Below are positions 20,370 through 32,690 of a stretch of DNA of 64,000 nucleotides, in pieces. The translations under genes were made by a program, and so were the position numbers. Within the stretch, counting starts at the first letter, position 1. The number at the start of each line of letters is the position of its first letter. The DNA lies in the NCBI GenBank assembly GCA_027475525.1, contig JAMWFC010000088.1, forward strand, positions 1,085,534-1,149,533, read 5' to 3'. This DNA is from Macrolepiota albuminosa. Taxonomy: Eukaryota > Basidiomycota > Agaricomycetes > Agaricales > Agaricaceae. The notes beneath the pieces were generated by a model. The model was not told the DNA's origin. It saw only the letters and a list, made by a program, of their open reading frames with translations, and searched no databases.

Positions 20370-23300
20370 GTTGGGCAACAAAGGGCGACACGCTTACAAG
20401 ATGTCCAGAATCCAAGCCATGACCGGAAAATATCAATCTTGAATAACGCAATACAGATCATTACCCTTGTCAGCGGCGTAATACCTTCATCGGCTGTTCA
20501 GGGAGTGCTGTCAAGTGTTTCAGAAATACTCGGTATTGCCAAAGTATAGCCATGGAACATGCTGTTGAATTCCATCTAACATCTTTCTCAGGATACCATG
20601 GCAAGTCAAGATGACTTTAAGGAGCTTGCAGAGACATGTCAGATGATTGGCCTCGTTGTTTGGCGGGCTACCTCCCAAACCCCCGAATATCAGCTTGACG
20701 AGACTGTCCGTCGTGCACTAATCGAGCTCAAAAGGTGGGAAATTATCTCTTACTACTGTTTGTCAATTACATCTCAAACTCTGGACATATTCAGTTCGCT
20801 GGACGGCATTCAAGATGCAGCTAAAGCAAAGACCGAGAAGAATATAGCATCGAGGGTCTTTCACGTTGCGATTAACCAGGAGACCATTGTAAAAATGAAG
20901 GATGAGTTGAATTGTTCCCTAACCATTTTCAACGTGAGTTATGATTGCGTTATTTGTTTCTTAACGGAACGTGATGAATTTATCCAGACTGAAGTTAACA
21001 TGTCGACAAATATGAAAGTTGACAAAACAAACGTGAAACTTGACAAAATGGACATGAAACTTGACAAACTCCTGGCTGAGTTTCATACAGCAGTGAACTT
21101 CAATTCTCAGACGTATGCACCGATAAACGTCCAAGAAGATTGAGCTCATTTATTTTGTAGGGATTCCGGGGAACCTGACGTACTACCCAGTCGGCCGGCA
21201 GTCTTTTTCGGAAGGGACAATCTTGTCCAGAGTATCACTCAGTCTCTGCTTGATTGCCGCAAAGTTGCTCTCATTGGCCCGGGAGGCATTGGGAAAAGTA
21301 CCATCGCTCGCGCTGTTCTCAACGACGACACAATTGCCTCCAGGTTCCAAGGTCAAAGGTATTTCGTCGCGTTCGATGATATGGACGGTGGCCAGGTGAA
21401 TTTCGGAACATTCCTTGACCGCATTGCAAGAACATTGGGATTGCCGACTTCTGTCAACGCTCACAATTTGATATTAAAGGCAATTTCAGCATTGGACACA
21501 CTTCTTGTCCTTGACAATGCTGAAACCTTCTTGCATGCCCCTGTGGATGCTGGACGAATTGCAGATGTCATTGATGACTTCGGTGCGAGGCTCAATGTAG
21601 CCATCCTCATTACTACACGCACCGCTGTACTGCCTCCAAACATTGATTGGGTTAGATCAGAGGTTCCTATTCTTGAAGAGATCGCTGCGTGTGAAGCTTT
21701 TCAAGCATACTACCCTTCCATCGAAAAATCGATTCTTACCAAACTACTCTCTTCTGTTGAATACCACCCTCTCTCGATTAATTTACTTGCACAAGCAGCG
21801 CTTCGGAACAAATGGTCGCCTCAAGAGCTTGTTACTGTATGGGATCGTCAACGTGCAGCTTTACTCGAGGCTGGAGATGGAAAATCCCAAAATCTTGCTA
21901 TAACAATCGAGACATCTATAAATTCTCCCTCCTTGGCCAAACTTGGCGACATGGTTCGTCATCTCTTGCACCTCATTGCATTCCTTCCTCAAGGAATTAG
22001 CAATACATGTCTTGCTGCCATTTCTCTTGTGGTGTCAAACATTGAAACCTGTGCAGGTGCTCTGTGCGAGCAATCCATTGCATACCGAAATGGTGACTTC
22101 ATCACTCTTCTAGCTCCCATACGCCTTTATATATTGGATAACCATAAAAGAGATACTTCAATGAATCCATTATTGAGAGGACTCAGAAGATATTATGCCA
22201 CCCACATTCAAAAGCTGCAAATTCTTCTTGCAGAAGACGTGAACATAGAACACGTCCTTAATCATTGGCTCCAGGACAATAGCGGGAATGCTGAAATAAT
22301 TCTCGATGTGTTGCAAACTACAGAATGGTTTTTGTATGGCCTCTACATGTATCGACCACGCTCAGTTTCTTTGCACCCTGCTATAAGCACTTTGGATTTG
22401 TGCAAAATCCATAATGCTGCGTCACGCATGAATTTCCACATGGCAGTCCCGATTTTACCAAAACCTAAAAGTATCATAAAAAGCAAATCAACTTGTCTAC
22501 TTGGGATTTCCACGCTTTTGCATTTCGTTGGAGAAATTGAAGAAGCCAAAAACGTACATGCACAAGCACGGGCACTTGCTCTCGAAGCTAAGGATTTGGA
22601 TCAGCTTATTTGGGTTGACTATTTCCTTGCTTCATGTTATGTCAATCAAGGCAATTTCCAGACCGCAGAGAAATTACTAGCAACAGCTTCCAACAATTGT
22701 TCAGGCCTTTCTACCCTGTTTAGACTTCACCCAATGACGAAGGCCACAGTCAAACGCGACATAATTGAAATTAATATACACAAAGGAAGACCTGGTGCAA
22801 TACAAAGCTACTTTAACTTTCTGTCCACACTCAAGAGAAAACATATTCAACTCAACCTCTCTTACACAAATATCATTGCAGGATATCTTGAACTCCACAA
22901 TGGTCACTTAGATGTTGCACAGCATTTTTTTGAGGAAGTACAGGCAAGCAATGATCAGAGATGGTTCATTCTGCTGGCCGATCTGGCTGATCAACGAGGC
23001 AATTATGCAAAGTCAAATTCATTACGGGCACAGTTGCTTGAATTGATTGAACCGGATTTAACAAGTTTTGGTATCTTAATGAAAAGTTTACTTGCTGCAT
23101 ACTTGGCAAAAGAGGGTGATGTGGAGCATGCTCGGGAACTGATCACTCTTCTTTTCAATCACACTACCAAACATAATAATCCGGACATTCTAGACCTGTA
23201 TTACTTGGCTGGAATTGTTGAACTGGCAGATGGGAAGTTCGATAAAGCTGGGGATTACTTCCGTGAAACAATTGCAATCAGTATGTCTCTCACAAGATTA

Positions 23301-23540
23301 GTCAAACGTGCCCACTCGTATAGAGCACTTGGCAAGATTGCTGTAGTCAAAGGAGACTTGCTGAGTGCAAAGGAACATTTTGAAACCACTACCAAGTTGT
23401 GCAAGCTCATGGATCTTCCAAGAGAACGCCTGTATTTCAAATATACATGCTATATCCCACCCAGAACATTTGATGGATGGAAACTGTATCAAGAGGATCA
23501 TGTCATGTTCAGTCATGTTGGAGACAATGCTCAAGCATGA
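20370..23540 (+). CDS. NLR/STAND-type protein: MLKL-like N-terminus, P-loop NTPase, TPR-like repeats
   Basis: Probable intracellular signalling or innate-immunity ATPase. First visible exon (open from 20370) ends at 20543 with IQIITLVSGVIP and SEILGIAK. Intron 20544-20591 (CTAAC) joins in phase 0 to DTMASQDDFKELAETC. An in-frame intron at 20735-20794 is possible. Introns 20934-20987 and 21113-21160 follow, the last joining as TDSGEPDVLPSRPAVFFGRD. Then a P-loop GPGGIGKST (about 21276-21302), Walker B TLLVLDNAE (about 21500) and ILITTRT. The C-terminal ~450 residues are helical TPR-like repeats (for example CYVNQGNFQTAEKLL, IVELADGKFDKAGDYF). The stop is TGA at 23540. From memory, the first ~100 residues resemble the MLKL/HeLo-like four-helix domain. 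No in-frame ATG is seen in the first exon, so the true start is upstream and unknown. No damage is seen. Confidence 0.8.
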
Positions 23541-24167
23541 GACCCACTTCTAATTCAATCTTTATTTTGTGAGGCTTAGCACTTGAGTGCAATTAGCCTA
23601 ATTACATCTCAAGTAGAATACAAACTTGTGAATTAAAACATAGCTGATGCACCAGGTATGGGTTTTATAGAGATAACAAGCAATTCTGCATACCAATCAA
23701 GATGCTTGTATTCTGTAACCAATCACTCTTGATCACAACTGAGAGACAACTTTTGCACATTTAAATATTTCACTGTGTTAGAATGATGTCATTGTGACAA
23801 CGTGAAGAGTCAAAAGAGTACCATGACATGACAATGCCTTTGTCCAGCCTAGCTTTGTCTCGACCTCATATATATATATCTTATATCATCTCCATAGTAC
23901 CCTTAGTCCATTTACATGCTCTGAGGGTACACATTATTTCTACATACACACTTACCAGTACTAACTCAAATACCTAGCTATAACTTATGTGTTATTCTTA
24001 GGCATTCAAAACAGTCCATTTACATGCTCTGAGGCTATAACTTACACATTATTTTTAAGGCCTGACCAGAGACAGTATGATTTCTAACAGGTTTTGGGCC
24101 TATACTGAGCACCACACATTGTGTCAACTGCTTGTTAGAATCATCTTTGTCTCTTCCTTTGCAATCA
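23541..24167. other. Intergenic sequence between NLR gene and TE-C
   Basis: No gene is seen. It holds a run of TATA (about 23870-23885) and two copies of gtccatttacatgctctgag (about 23907 and 24013). It ends with aatca, the left target duplication of TE-C. Confidence 0.5.
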
Positions 24168-24401
24168 TGTAACGAAGTTACGGGTTTTAAAGAGCTCAGT
24201 GTGCACACCACAGTGAATCAGACCAGACCGGTCTATTGACAATGTAGTGTACAACAAAAAGTAAGCTGCTTAGTAAGCAGCACATGTAACTAGGTATAAT
24301 AAAGTAATTAATATAAATATTATATTATAATAAGTATAATATAATATCTACTACAGTAAGTAAAGCTAGGTGGCCAACGCCACATAGTGGACTATGCTAC
24401 A
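24168..24401 (-). repeat. TE-C 3' LTR (234 bp)
   Basis: TGTAAC...CTACA. It differs from the other LTR at 24388, 24395 and 24396 only. An AT-rich core (about 24297-24350) could hold the TATA element, and the U5 end carries GTAAC-GAA-GTTAC. Confidence 0.92.
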
Positions 24402-24413
24402 CACCCCCCAATT
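24402..24413 (-). promoter_or_regulatory. TE-C polypurine tract
   Basis: Minus strand TTGGGGGGTG directly before the LTR start. TE-E has the same motif at 59187-59199, and TE-D has atttggggata before 51202. Confidence 0.7.
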
Positions 24414-24880
24414 AGACCGAGCTACGGTCTTGAAATAATACGACGGTCAGGCCGTCGGTAAGTCAGGGACAGGGGCAATTGGAGAGTCCCCAGGCTCCCA
24501 GAATGGATCGGCAGTTGCATCGTCCATGTTATAGTCGAGGAGTTCATCCTTGGGTGCGGGCTCATAGGAAGTGCCCAATGTCCCTGCGATGGGCAGGGAG
24601 TCGTTGTAGTCCTGGAGGGGGGACAGTGTGAGAGTGGAGTCAACGATTGACCCTGGGATACATGGTTGGGGATCGGGAAGATTCCCAGTGTTGGACGGGT
24701 ACTGGCATGTCCAGATCTCATGGGCATGAATGTCTTGCCCGATGAGGAGGTACATCCCCTTGGTGAGTGTGTCGTCGTAAGCACAATGACTGTCCTGCTG
24801 CTGGAGCATAAGGCGTTGTTGATCGCCAATGGTGGCCTCACATCACCCATCCCACTGAGCAATAGACTGGGGTGTCCCGT

Positions 24881-25906
24881 TGATAGGACCCTATACAGGT
24901 TAGGCGCATCAACGGCAGGCTCGGCACCGGTTCCGGAAACCTTGCCGCACTCGTTCCAAACTTGGCGCACGCGTTTTACCTATTTTAAGCCATTCCCGAC
25001 GGCCGGACACGGCAAGAAGCAGATCCAATCAATGATAGCGCTGATGGCAGACAGAATGACAACTGACAGATGGCATCAGTCACTGATGACAGCGCTTAGC
25101 AAGAAGCCTGATGATCTATCAAAAACTGACGGACAGCTTGGCGTTTGACCTTGGCGTCTGACACCGCTTAGCTTAGCAAGAAGCCTGATGATCTATCAAA
25201 AACTGACGGACAGCTTGGCGTTTGACCTTGGCGTCTGACACCGCTTACCGTCTCAATTTGGCGCCCAACGTCGCTTAGGTGTTCTGACAGGTAGGAGGGT
25301 GATGGATTGATGGTTTAGCACCGCGATCTGCCGCCGGGTGGCGCCAAGGGTCCTCAAAGGACGGTAGGGATCTGAAACCGTTGGAGCTACCCCTATGAAA
25401 TTTTCCAGTTTACCGCACTTTGGCGATGGTTGGTCACTGGCGACGGTGAACTCCTTGTAGTATATATATTACTTACCGACTTGTACATACAACATCAGAC
25501 GAATAGACCAGAGTTTCCCCCTTTCCTCAGTCTCCCTTACGCTCAAGAGCTCATTTACGCTATGGTCGGCAACGTCGAACTCATCGGCAGTTACAGACGC
25601 TCGCCAACACTCGACACACTCGCGCCTTGCAACTACGGCAGGCATTATCGACGCTTAGACTTTGCTAAGCTTATCGTGCTCTTGCCGCTTACCTTTGCCG
25701 TGTTCACTTACCGCATTTTCCTTAGGCGCTTTACCTTAGCGCTTGACACTTGCCGACCCCGTTACCGACTTTTACCCTTTTTCACAGACGCGTTCTCTGG
25801 GACCTGCCCGGGACTCCCCACATCACTTATAGCGCGCCCAACGCACACTCTTGGTACGGTAACACAATTGCTACATTTGTTACTGACCAAACTTTGGGCG
25901 TCATCA
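24881..25906 (+). repeat. Solo LTR of the TE-A-type family inside TE-C ORF3, TSD CCGT
   Basis: It starts TGATAGGACC and ends TTGGGCGTCATCA, the same termini as the TE-A LTR. ccgt precedes (24877-24880) and follows (25907-25910), a 4-bp target duplication. Removing it joins the ORF3 codons as His-Tyr-Gly-Thr-Pro, as in TE-E (KYGTP). It holds a TATA run (tagtatatatatta, about 25456). Length is 1026 bp, or 949 bp without the 77-bp duplication inside it. Confidence 0.8.
25094..25247. repeat. 77-bp period direct duplication 8 (likely assembly overlap)
   Basis: 25094-25170 and 25171-25247 are identical. They lie inside the solo LTR, not in TE-C sequence proper. Confidence 0.97.
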
Positions 25907-28788
25907 CCGTAATGGTCAAGGCATTGCAGCCTCTCGTTGTCGATGGTGGCTGCCTCGTTGTAGAGCTGGCTGTTGCTGAAGAATATGTGGGCCAAGTAGG
26001 TGACCCCATAGATATAAGCATGGTCAGCCCAGCTGACCGGAATTTGATTGTGAAGAAGGACATGTAACACATCCAAAGTGGTAAACACGGAAGCTGATGC
26101 TTCCGGGATGTCCATAGCCCGAGCCTCAAAGTTAGGGTCATCGGTGTGGAGGGGCACAAAAACCTGCCCTGTAACTGCCTTGTACTTGGCCACGGCCTCT
26201 TTGTAGAGGCCTGGCCTTGCAAAAACATAGGCCAGGTACTTGTGTACCGTGGTCTTGGAGGGGCAGCTGGCGCTGAGGATGCGTACAAGCACAAACTCAA
26301 AAAGGCTGTGCCAATGAATGCACATGGCACGGTCCATAGCCAGACCGGTCCATACGTTGGGCGTCCCAGGACACCCATAGAGGAGGGCATATGAGCCCAG
26401 GTAGTCCAAAGCAAACGGTTGCTTTGGATCAGGGGGAGTAAGGCCGACGAAGGCAAGTCTCCCACCCTCTTTGCGGTGATAGATCCATGTTGGCACAATC
26501 ATTCGTGGAACGTTCTCCTGCTCCTTGGGGCTCGCGAAGGGTACCGCTATGGTCTTGTATGGGACCTCGTCGAGTAAGTGAGACATGGTTCTGTCTCGGG
26601 CAGTAGGGTGGCAGTTCAGCGCCACCCGTTTGAATTCATTGAGCAGTAGGTAGCCCAACTAACGCTGACGAATCAGCGTAAACTGGTTGTTCACCAGTGA
26701 ATGGAGTCTGCGGAGCTCTCGGAGACTGCAGGGAAACCTGCGAGGTGCCACTTGGTACACCTTACTGTTGTGGGGCGTTGACGCGGTGTTGCCCTCTTTA
26801 TCGGTCTTGAAGGACCTGGCTGTGCGGGCTTCTTGCCCGACAAAGATGGTATTGGTCACCGGCGACCAATAGAACTGGGGAGCTAGCCCCGTGCCAAAGA
26901 ATAAGTTCTGGCGCTCAACAGTGTGATCACGGTAGATCACAACACCGAGCACATCAGGGATGCACCCGGTTTCATCCTTGAGGAGGGGGGCTCCTTGTTT
27001 GGCGCTATCTTGCGCCCAACGGTCCATCTTGGCCTGTCGATTGCTGTTGCATTGTTCGCGCACCATACATTGTGCTGCTGTCTTGTGCGGCACAGGGGAT
27101 TCCATGCGAGCCTCTTCAGGCTCCTCATATCAATCGTCATTGGAGGGCGGGGATGGCAGCCTCTCTGGCACAGACTTGTCAGACCATGGGTCCATTGCCC
27201 ACACACACTGTGGGAGTCGGGCTGGTGGGCCTTCTACCAGTACTGCGGGTAAGAAGGGGATGTTAGCCCCTGGGGCCCCTTTCGGGGCATCCTCGGGGAA
27301 GTGCACGTTGACATATGCGTGCCCTTCTGGTTGCTTACCCTGACGATCCTTTTGGGGGTGTGAGGCCTTAGCCTCAGTGGGGCGTGTGCTAACACCCCTG
27401 GAACTCTGCTCCCCAGAGTGCGTGGTGGATACCACAGATAATGGTCGTGAAGATGCGACCTCAGATGCGCCGCTGGCGAGGCGCTGGATGAGCTGGGGGG
27501 CAGCTGGAGCAGGGACCTCTTCATAGGGAAGAATGTCCCGCCCTAGACCGGCCTCCCGGCCAGGTACAACAACGCTCGACTGAGTTGAGCGGGAGGGTGC
27601 GTCCTCCACTCCTTGCCAACATGGAGTCAGTGTCCCGACTCAGGGGTGTAGTCTGCTGCTTACAAGCAGCCGATAAGGCAAGGAGATCAGTTTTGCGCTG
27701 AGCACGCATATGATCCATGTCATCCATCATCTGGCTGATGAGGACGACCGCCTCTGCATTGCAGAGGAATGATGACTCTGCAGGTACATCGTACCCATTG
27801 TCTCCCAGGCGTTGGAGAAGAGTAGCCAGGACTAAGTCCTAGTTGAGACTGGGCTTGACAGCCCATGCTTTTCCTTTGTCACGTTGAGGATGCGACTCTT
27901 CTTCTGAGCTGGGCTTGGGTTGGTGCGGCATCTCCAGCCGCTGTAGTAAGGAGAGCTTGGCCAGGCTCTCTGTCGGCGCATCAGCCGATGAACTGACACT
28001 TGGTTCTGTATTGAGAGTTTCTGTACTCTCAATGGCCATAGTGGCCTGCACAAGGGATGTTTGGCGTCCCTCTAGATTGTCAACTGGTACTGTGGTCAAC
28101 AGGGAAGCTGACTGGCCTCCCTTGGTTGTCGCCTCATACGAGGCATCATACTGGGGCATCGTGCCCCAAGCCCCCATCCAAGCTGGGGGGTACGGCATCA
28201 TTACGGGCACACCACCCATGCCAGAGTAGTGTGCTGGGGTGGTAAACTGGGGAAAAGGATGTGTCCCCAGTGGCCCCATTGCCAGTACAGGGGCAAGCTG
28301 CCTCCGTCTTGACATTGCTTGAGGGCTGACAAGCCCCCCATACTGGTGTTGCTGGGATTGGCCCTCAGTGTGATGTGGCGCATAAGCGCCCACTACTGGT
28401 TGTTGGAGCTGATAGCCGCCCACAGGTGCGTTTTGGGGCATGAAGTTGCCCTGCATAAATTGGTATGGTGGATAGCCACTGATCACCAGCTGTTGTAGTG
28501 GGTAGCCCGCCGCTGGTTGTTGCTGCTGCTGTGGGAAGCCCACAGCCTGTTGCGATTGTCCCTACTGGGGCGCATTTTGGGTCAGTGGGGGAGCCATCTG
28601 CCCCCCCTTCAGCCGACAGTAAGACCGACAGCGTGAACTCAAACTGCTGCTGCTGCTCATTACGGTCCACGGGCATGTTGTCCATGGTTAAGGGAAGAAA
28701 GGAAAAAAGAAATTTCGCTTTTTAAGATGTGTTTCAGCCACAGCTGCTGACCAACTCAGCCAAGCCGCAATCGGCACTGCCAATCAAA

Positions 28789-30887
28789 TTAAGCGCCAGC
28801 ACACTTACTTAATTGATGTGGGCGCTTAACACCCTTCAACTCCAAATAACGGTCAAGTGCTGCTAACTTGGAGCAATGGGAGTGTGGCTCCCATGTTGTG
28901 TCCCCGAGGGACCACTGCACCTCAAACTCAAGTGTATTACGCTCAGTCCACCGGTGCCCTATGATGCACTCGACAAACCATTTGTCATCGTCTTGAGCCC
29001 CAAAATCATAGGGGCCTGGGGTTGCCCTGTTAGGGAATAGCACGTCGTCGGATGCGCTATATGGTTGCAACAGTGACACATGGAACTTTGGAACGATGCG
29101 TTGTTTCTGTAGTGCCTGAGGCAGCTCCAACACATAGTTGGAGGTACGTGGCTCCGCATCCAGGATGCGGTATGGGCCTACCCATTTCGGGCAGAGTTTA
29201 CTTGCCCAACCCTTTGGGAGTCTCAGGTTATGCGTTGACAGATAAACCAATGCTCCTACTGCTATAAGCGGTTCTGCTCGCCTACGGTGATTGGCGTTTT
29301 TTGCCTGAAAGACTCACATCTCTATGATGGTGTCATGTGCCACCGCAATGTTCTTCAGGGCCTGCCTGGCGAACTTGACAACTCCCCGGTGGGCCACCAC
29401 ATCAGCACGAATTTCGTGCAGCATGGAGGGCAAGTACCCTCCATTGAGCTCAAAGGGCACATACCCTGTTGTTTCTGAGATACTTGCGTTAATTGTGAAC
29501 TCAGTGAGTGGACACCAGTCCACCCAGTCCTGTTGGTCAGGGCGAACAACTGCCCTCAGAACCTGGCCTATACTGCGGCTGGCCCGCTCAGTTTGTCCAT
29601 CTGTTTGAGGATGGAAGGACGTCAACATGAGGAGTCGTGCTCCTAACAGTTTGTGGAGTTCGCTCCACCATTGAGATGTGACCTTTGAGTCACAGTCGCT
29701 CACTATGGTACTAGGCAGCCCATGCAGCCTAACGATCTTCTGAAGGTAGATCCATGACAGCTCCTTAGCCATCAGCGTAGTTCGCACCGGTATGAGGTGC
29801 ACCATGCTTGTCATGCGGCATATTACCATCCAGAGGTAATTGAACCCTCTGGACTCGGGAAAGGGACCTACAAAGTCCATTCCAATGGAGTCCCAAGGTT
29901 TCACTGGCATGGGTAGCTGGTGTAGCTTCCTGGGAGGGGCTCCAGGAGACAACTTTGCCCTCTGACATGCTGTGCATGAGGCGCAGAACTTAGTTACTTC
30001 TTGGGCCATACGTGGCCACCAATACCATCTCCAGATGTAGCCCAACGTTTGGGCGGCACCAAAGTGCCCCACCAGTGCATGGGCCTGGTCCAAGACTCGC
30101 GTAACAATGGTTCGCGTAGGGGGAGGCAGACCACTGCCACCCCTTGACGGTTCTCTGTTGTGATCAGTCCACCAGGCTCATGCCTGAACCGAGGATGGTC
30201 ATTGGGATTGGCAATTATCTTGGCGTAGAGAGAATCATTGCCATATTCCTGCACCACTTCTATCTGGAAGTTGTCGCTGCCCAGGATAGGGGACTGGGAT
30301 GAAGGCAATTCGCCTTCAAGCATCTCAGCCAGCATAACAGGTATATCAGGGCGCTCGTGCTCCCCAGGTAATGCTGGGTCCACGACTTCATGCTCCTTGA
30401 GCCACTGGGCGGCTACGTCCCGCTCTTCACGCTGCTCCCTGAGGCGACTGCTTTGCCTCTGTTCATTGTCACGCATAGCGTGTACTTCCAGGACATGCTC
30501 TCTGAGCTCCTGGTAGCGGTGGAGAGGTAGATCCTCTCCATCTGGGTCTATGTGGCAGTCTGCCTGCACATACTCATGAGGCTTGTGAGCCTCCCCGACT
30601 ACATCGCTCTCAAAGTAGCAAGACAAGCAGTCTGCCACTTTGTTGAGTTCACCCTTAACATAGGTGATGTTGAACTGGTATCTTGACATGTAGTCTATCC
30701 ACCGTTGCTGACACGGCAACAAGTTCACCTGAGTTTTGAAGAACTCAAGTGCCTTGTGATCCGTTATGATGTGGATGGGATATTCCATCAGCTTGTCCTC
30801 CCACTTGAGGAGGGCCTCGAGGATGGTGAGAGTCTCCAGCTCGTGCACAGCATAGTTTTGCTGGGCCATCGTGAATTTCTTTGACAT
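28789..30887 (-). pseudogene. pol: TE-C pol C-terminal half: RNase H, integrase, chromodomain-like end
   Basis: From 30887: RNase H (FTMAQQNYAVHELETL, IITDHKALEFF, ADCLS); a charged linker; integrase with zinc region (HALVGHFG...CASCTAC) and DDE residues in SIGMDFVGPFP, TIVSDCDSKV and TDGQTERASR. The usual Arg after SD is Cys, a CGT-to-TGT type change. Near 29290-29310 the frame is interrupted. The last part (29250-28789) has the GPY/F-type LCPKWVGPYRIL and a chromodomain-like FEVQWSLGDTTWEP. It ends about 100 bp before ORF3 begins. The TE-E copy at 62650-64000 is the intact comparison. Confidence 0.88.
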
Positions 30888-32379
30888 GAACCCGGCTGGG
30901 CAGCAAGTCTGCCAGCTACTTCCCTGACTGTATATGGCTCCAACGCCTGTCTTAGATGCATCGCAAATGAGCCATATTGCCTCGTCCCGTCTAGGGTTGA
31001 TTGGTCAAATCACCGGAGTCTTTGTACAGATCCATTTGACCATCTCAAAGCACCGCTGATGCAGCAGTCTCCAATTGAACGGTGACCCGTTCTGCGTCAT
31101 GGCCATAAGTGGCCCAGTATAGGCCGTGACATCCGGCAAGAAGCTCGATATGTAGTTGACAAGGCCAACGAATCATTGGATGTCATTGTAGTTTCATGGC
31201 GTGTGCCACTCCCAAATGCGATTGAGCTTATCCTGATTGGGGTGGATACCCCGCTCATCTATGACATGCCCTAGGCAGTCTATACTCTGAGCGTAAAGCT
31301 CACACTTTTTCCATTTCAAGTACAACTTGTACTTGCATAGTCGTTCAAATACAACTCTGAGGTGCTGCTCATGCTCCTCCATAGAATCCGAGTAGATGAA
31401 TATGTCATCTAAGCAGACGTGCATAAAACGTCCTATTACGTCTCGAAAAATAGAGGTCATTAGCCTCTGAAAGGTTGCAGGAGCATTACAGTCTCCAATT
31501 TGCATTATGTTGCTCGTGAACGTGCCCATGATCGATGCAAATACGGTCTTGGGTATGTCTTTGGTGCGAATGCGCACCTGCTCATAAGCATCTGTAAGGT
31601 CAATCTTCGAGCGATACTTCGCCCAAGCCACGTCTTCCCGGATCACCTCCTGATCTGGTAAAGGAGTTACATCCTTTATAGTATTGTCATTGCGCTGATG
31701 CGCATCAAGAGCTGTTCGAAGGGTTCCATCCTTCTTCAGGATGCACAATAATGGTGCAGCCTGAGCAGTGGTGCATGGTGACCACCATTGAGCATTCAAA
31801 TAGCGATTAGTTTTATCGTATAGTTGCTCCTGGAGTGCGTGTGGGCAGCGTGGCAAGTGGTACTTATATTGCTTGCTCTCATCTATGAGGTTGATCTCAT
31901 GGTTTACCTCCTACCATGGCGGGAGCTCCTCCTTGGTCCCGTTGACCATATCAGCAAATTCTTCTTGCCATTGCTGACACAACCGAGGTATATCTTCCTC
32001 ACGAAGGCTTGTCGCCTTCTGCTTCCCCTTCATATGCATCGGGGGAAGTACTTCCACCGTCTCTGAGGGTGACCAAGGCGGCGGTGCATATTGCTCGTGC
32101 ATTGTGAGCACCTGAGTGACACTGTCATTGGGTATATGTAGTCTCAGCGGAGAACCCACTGCCGCTGCCTTATAAGCCACGACGCTTTTTTCCTCGCGTA
32201 CAAGTGAGTACGCTACAGACACCTTGTCCGATGCTGGCTGGCGATATGCTGGTCTGACGGTCATCTGTCTCTGGTGTGCGTTTTGCGCACACATGGCTGC
32301 CACCAGCTCGTTCCACTCCTGCGGCATTTGAGGGTTGTATGCCCAGTCGTACTCTGGAAGGGCTGCTGGTCATTCCCAT
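30888..32379 (-). pseudogene. pol: TE-C pol: reverse transcriptase and start of RNase H
   Basis: A linker with EEDIPRLCQQWQEEF (32327-31911) leads into RT: LCILKKDGTLR, SKIDLTDAYEQVRI, GDCNAPATFQRLM and catalytic VCLDDIFIYS at about 31420. The family normally has Tyr before LDD, so Cys suggests damage. LGHVIDERGIHPN marks the end of the palm/thumb. Between 31193 and 30888 the thumb and RNase H start are readable (FVGLVNYISSFLPD, ICDASKTGVGA) but carry three in-frame stops consistent with G-to-A or C-to-T changes. Confidence 0.85.
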
Positions 32380-32690
32380 AGGGACCAGGTGTCCCCCTCA
32401 CATAAGGCTTCTGCCTCTCTGATGCTGTCTCTCAAGTCATCCAACTTGACTTGTGAGGACGTAGGTGGGCATACATCCACTGAGTCCTCCTGTTGTCTCG
32501 CCTTTTGGTGGCGCTTGGCTGGAGGCTTTGCGCCTCGAATATCAGGAGCGATTATTCGCTTGTCACTCCTCTTGGAGGCTTGGTACTCCTCCTCACTCAT
32601 CATCACCATGTTGTGGTCTGAGCTCAGCCCAGGCATAACCTGCACGTCCTCATCCACATCCTCCACCACCGGCACTTTGCGCCGGCCCAG

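Larger units (their letters stand above)
24447..28685 (-). pseudogene. TE-C ORF3: unknown protein downstream of integrase, broken
   Basis: I do not recognise this family. It starts at ATG 28685 (MDNMPVDRNE), soon changes frame, and has a Gln/Pro-rich N-terminal part (27839-28543), a Ser/Pro linker (27130-27609) and a C-terminal helical region (26658 down to about 25907) with LDYLGSYALLYGCPG, CIHWHSLFEFVL, ARPGLYKEAVAKY, VLLHNQIP and DHAYIYGV. The intact TE-E protein has the matching LDQLAQYALVFGRPG, RMHWQTLFGFAL, ARPGLYREAIASY, VLLHNRIP and DHAYTYGV. The solo LTR at 24881-25906 splits it after DHYG. The rest resumes at 24880 with NGTPQSIAQWDG and GMYLLIGQD (YYLIGMD in TE-E). No membrane segment or signal peptide is seen, so it is not env-like despite its position. 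Confidence 0.75.
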
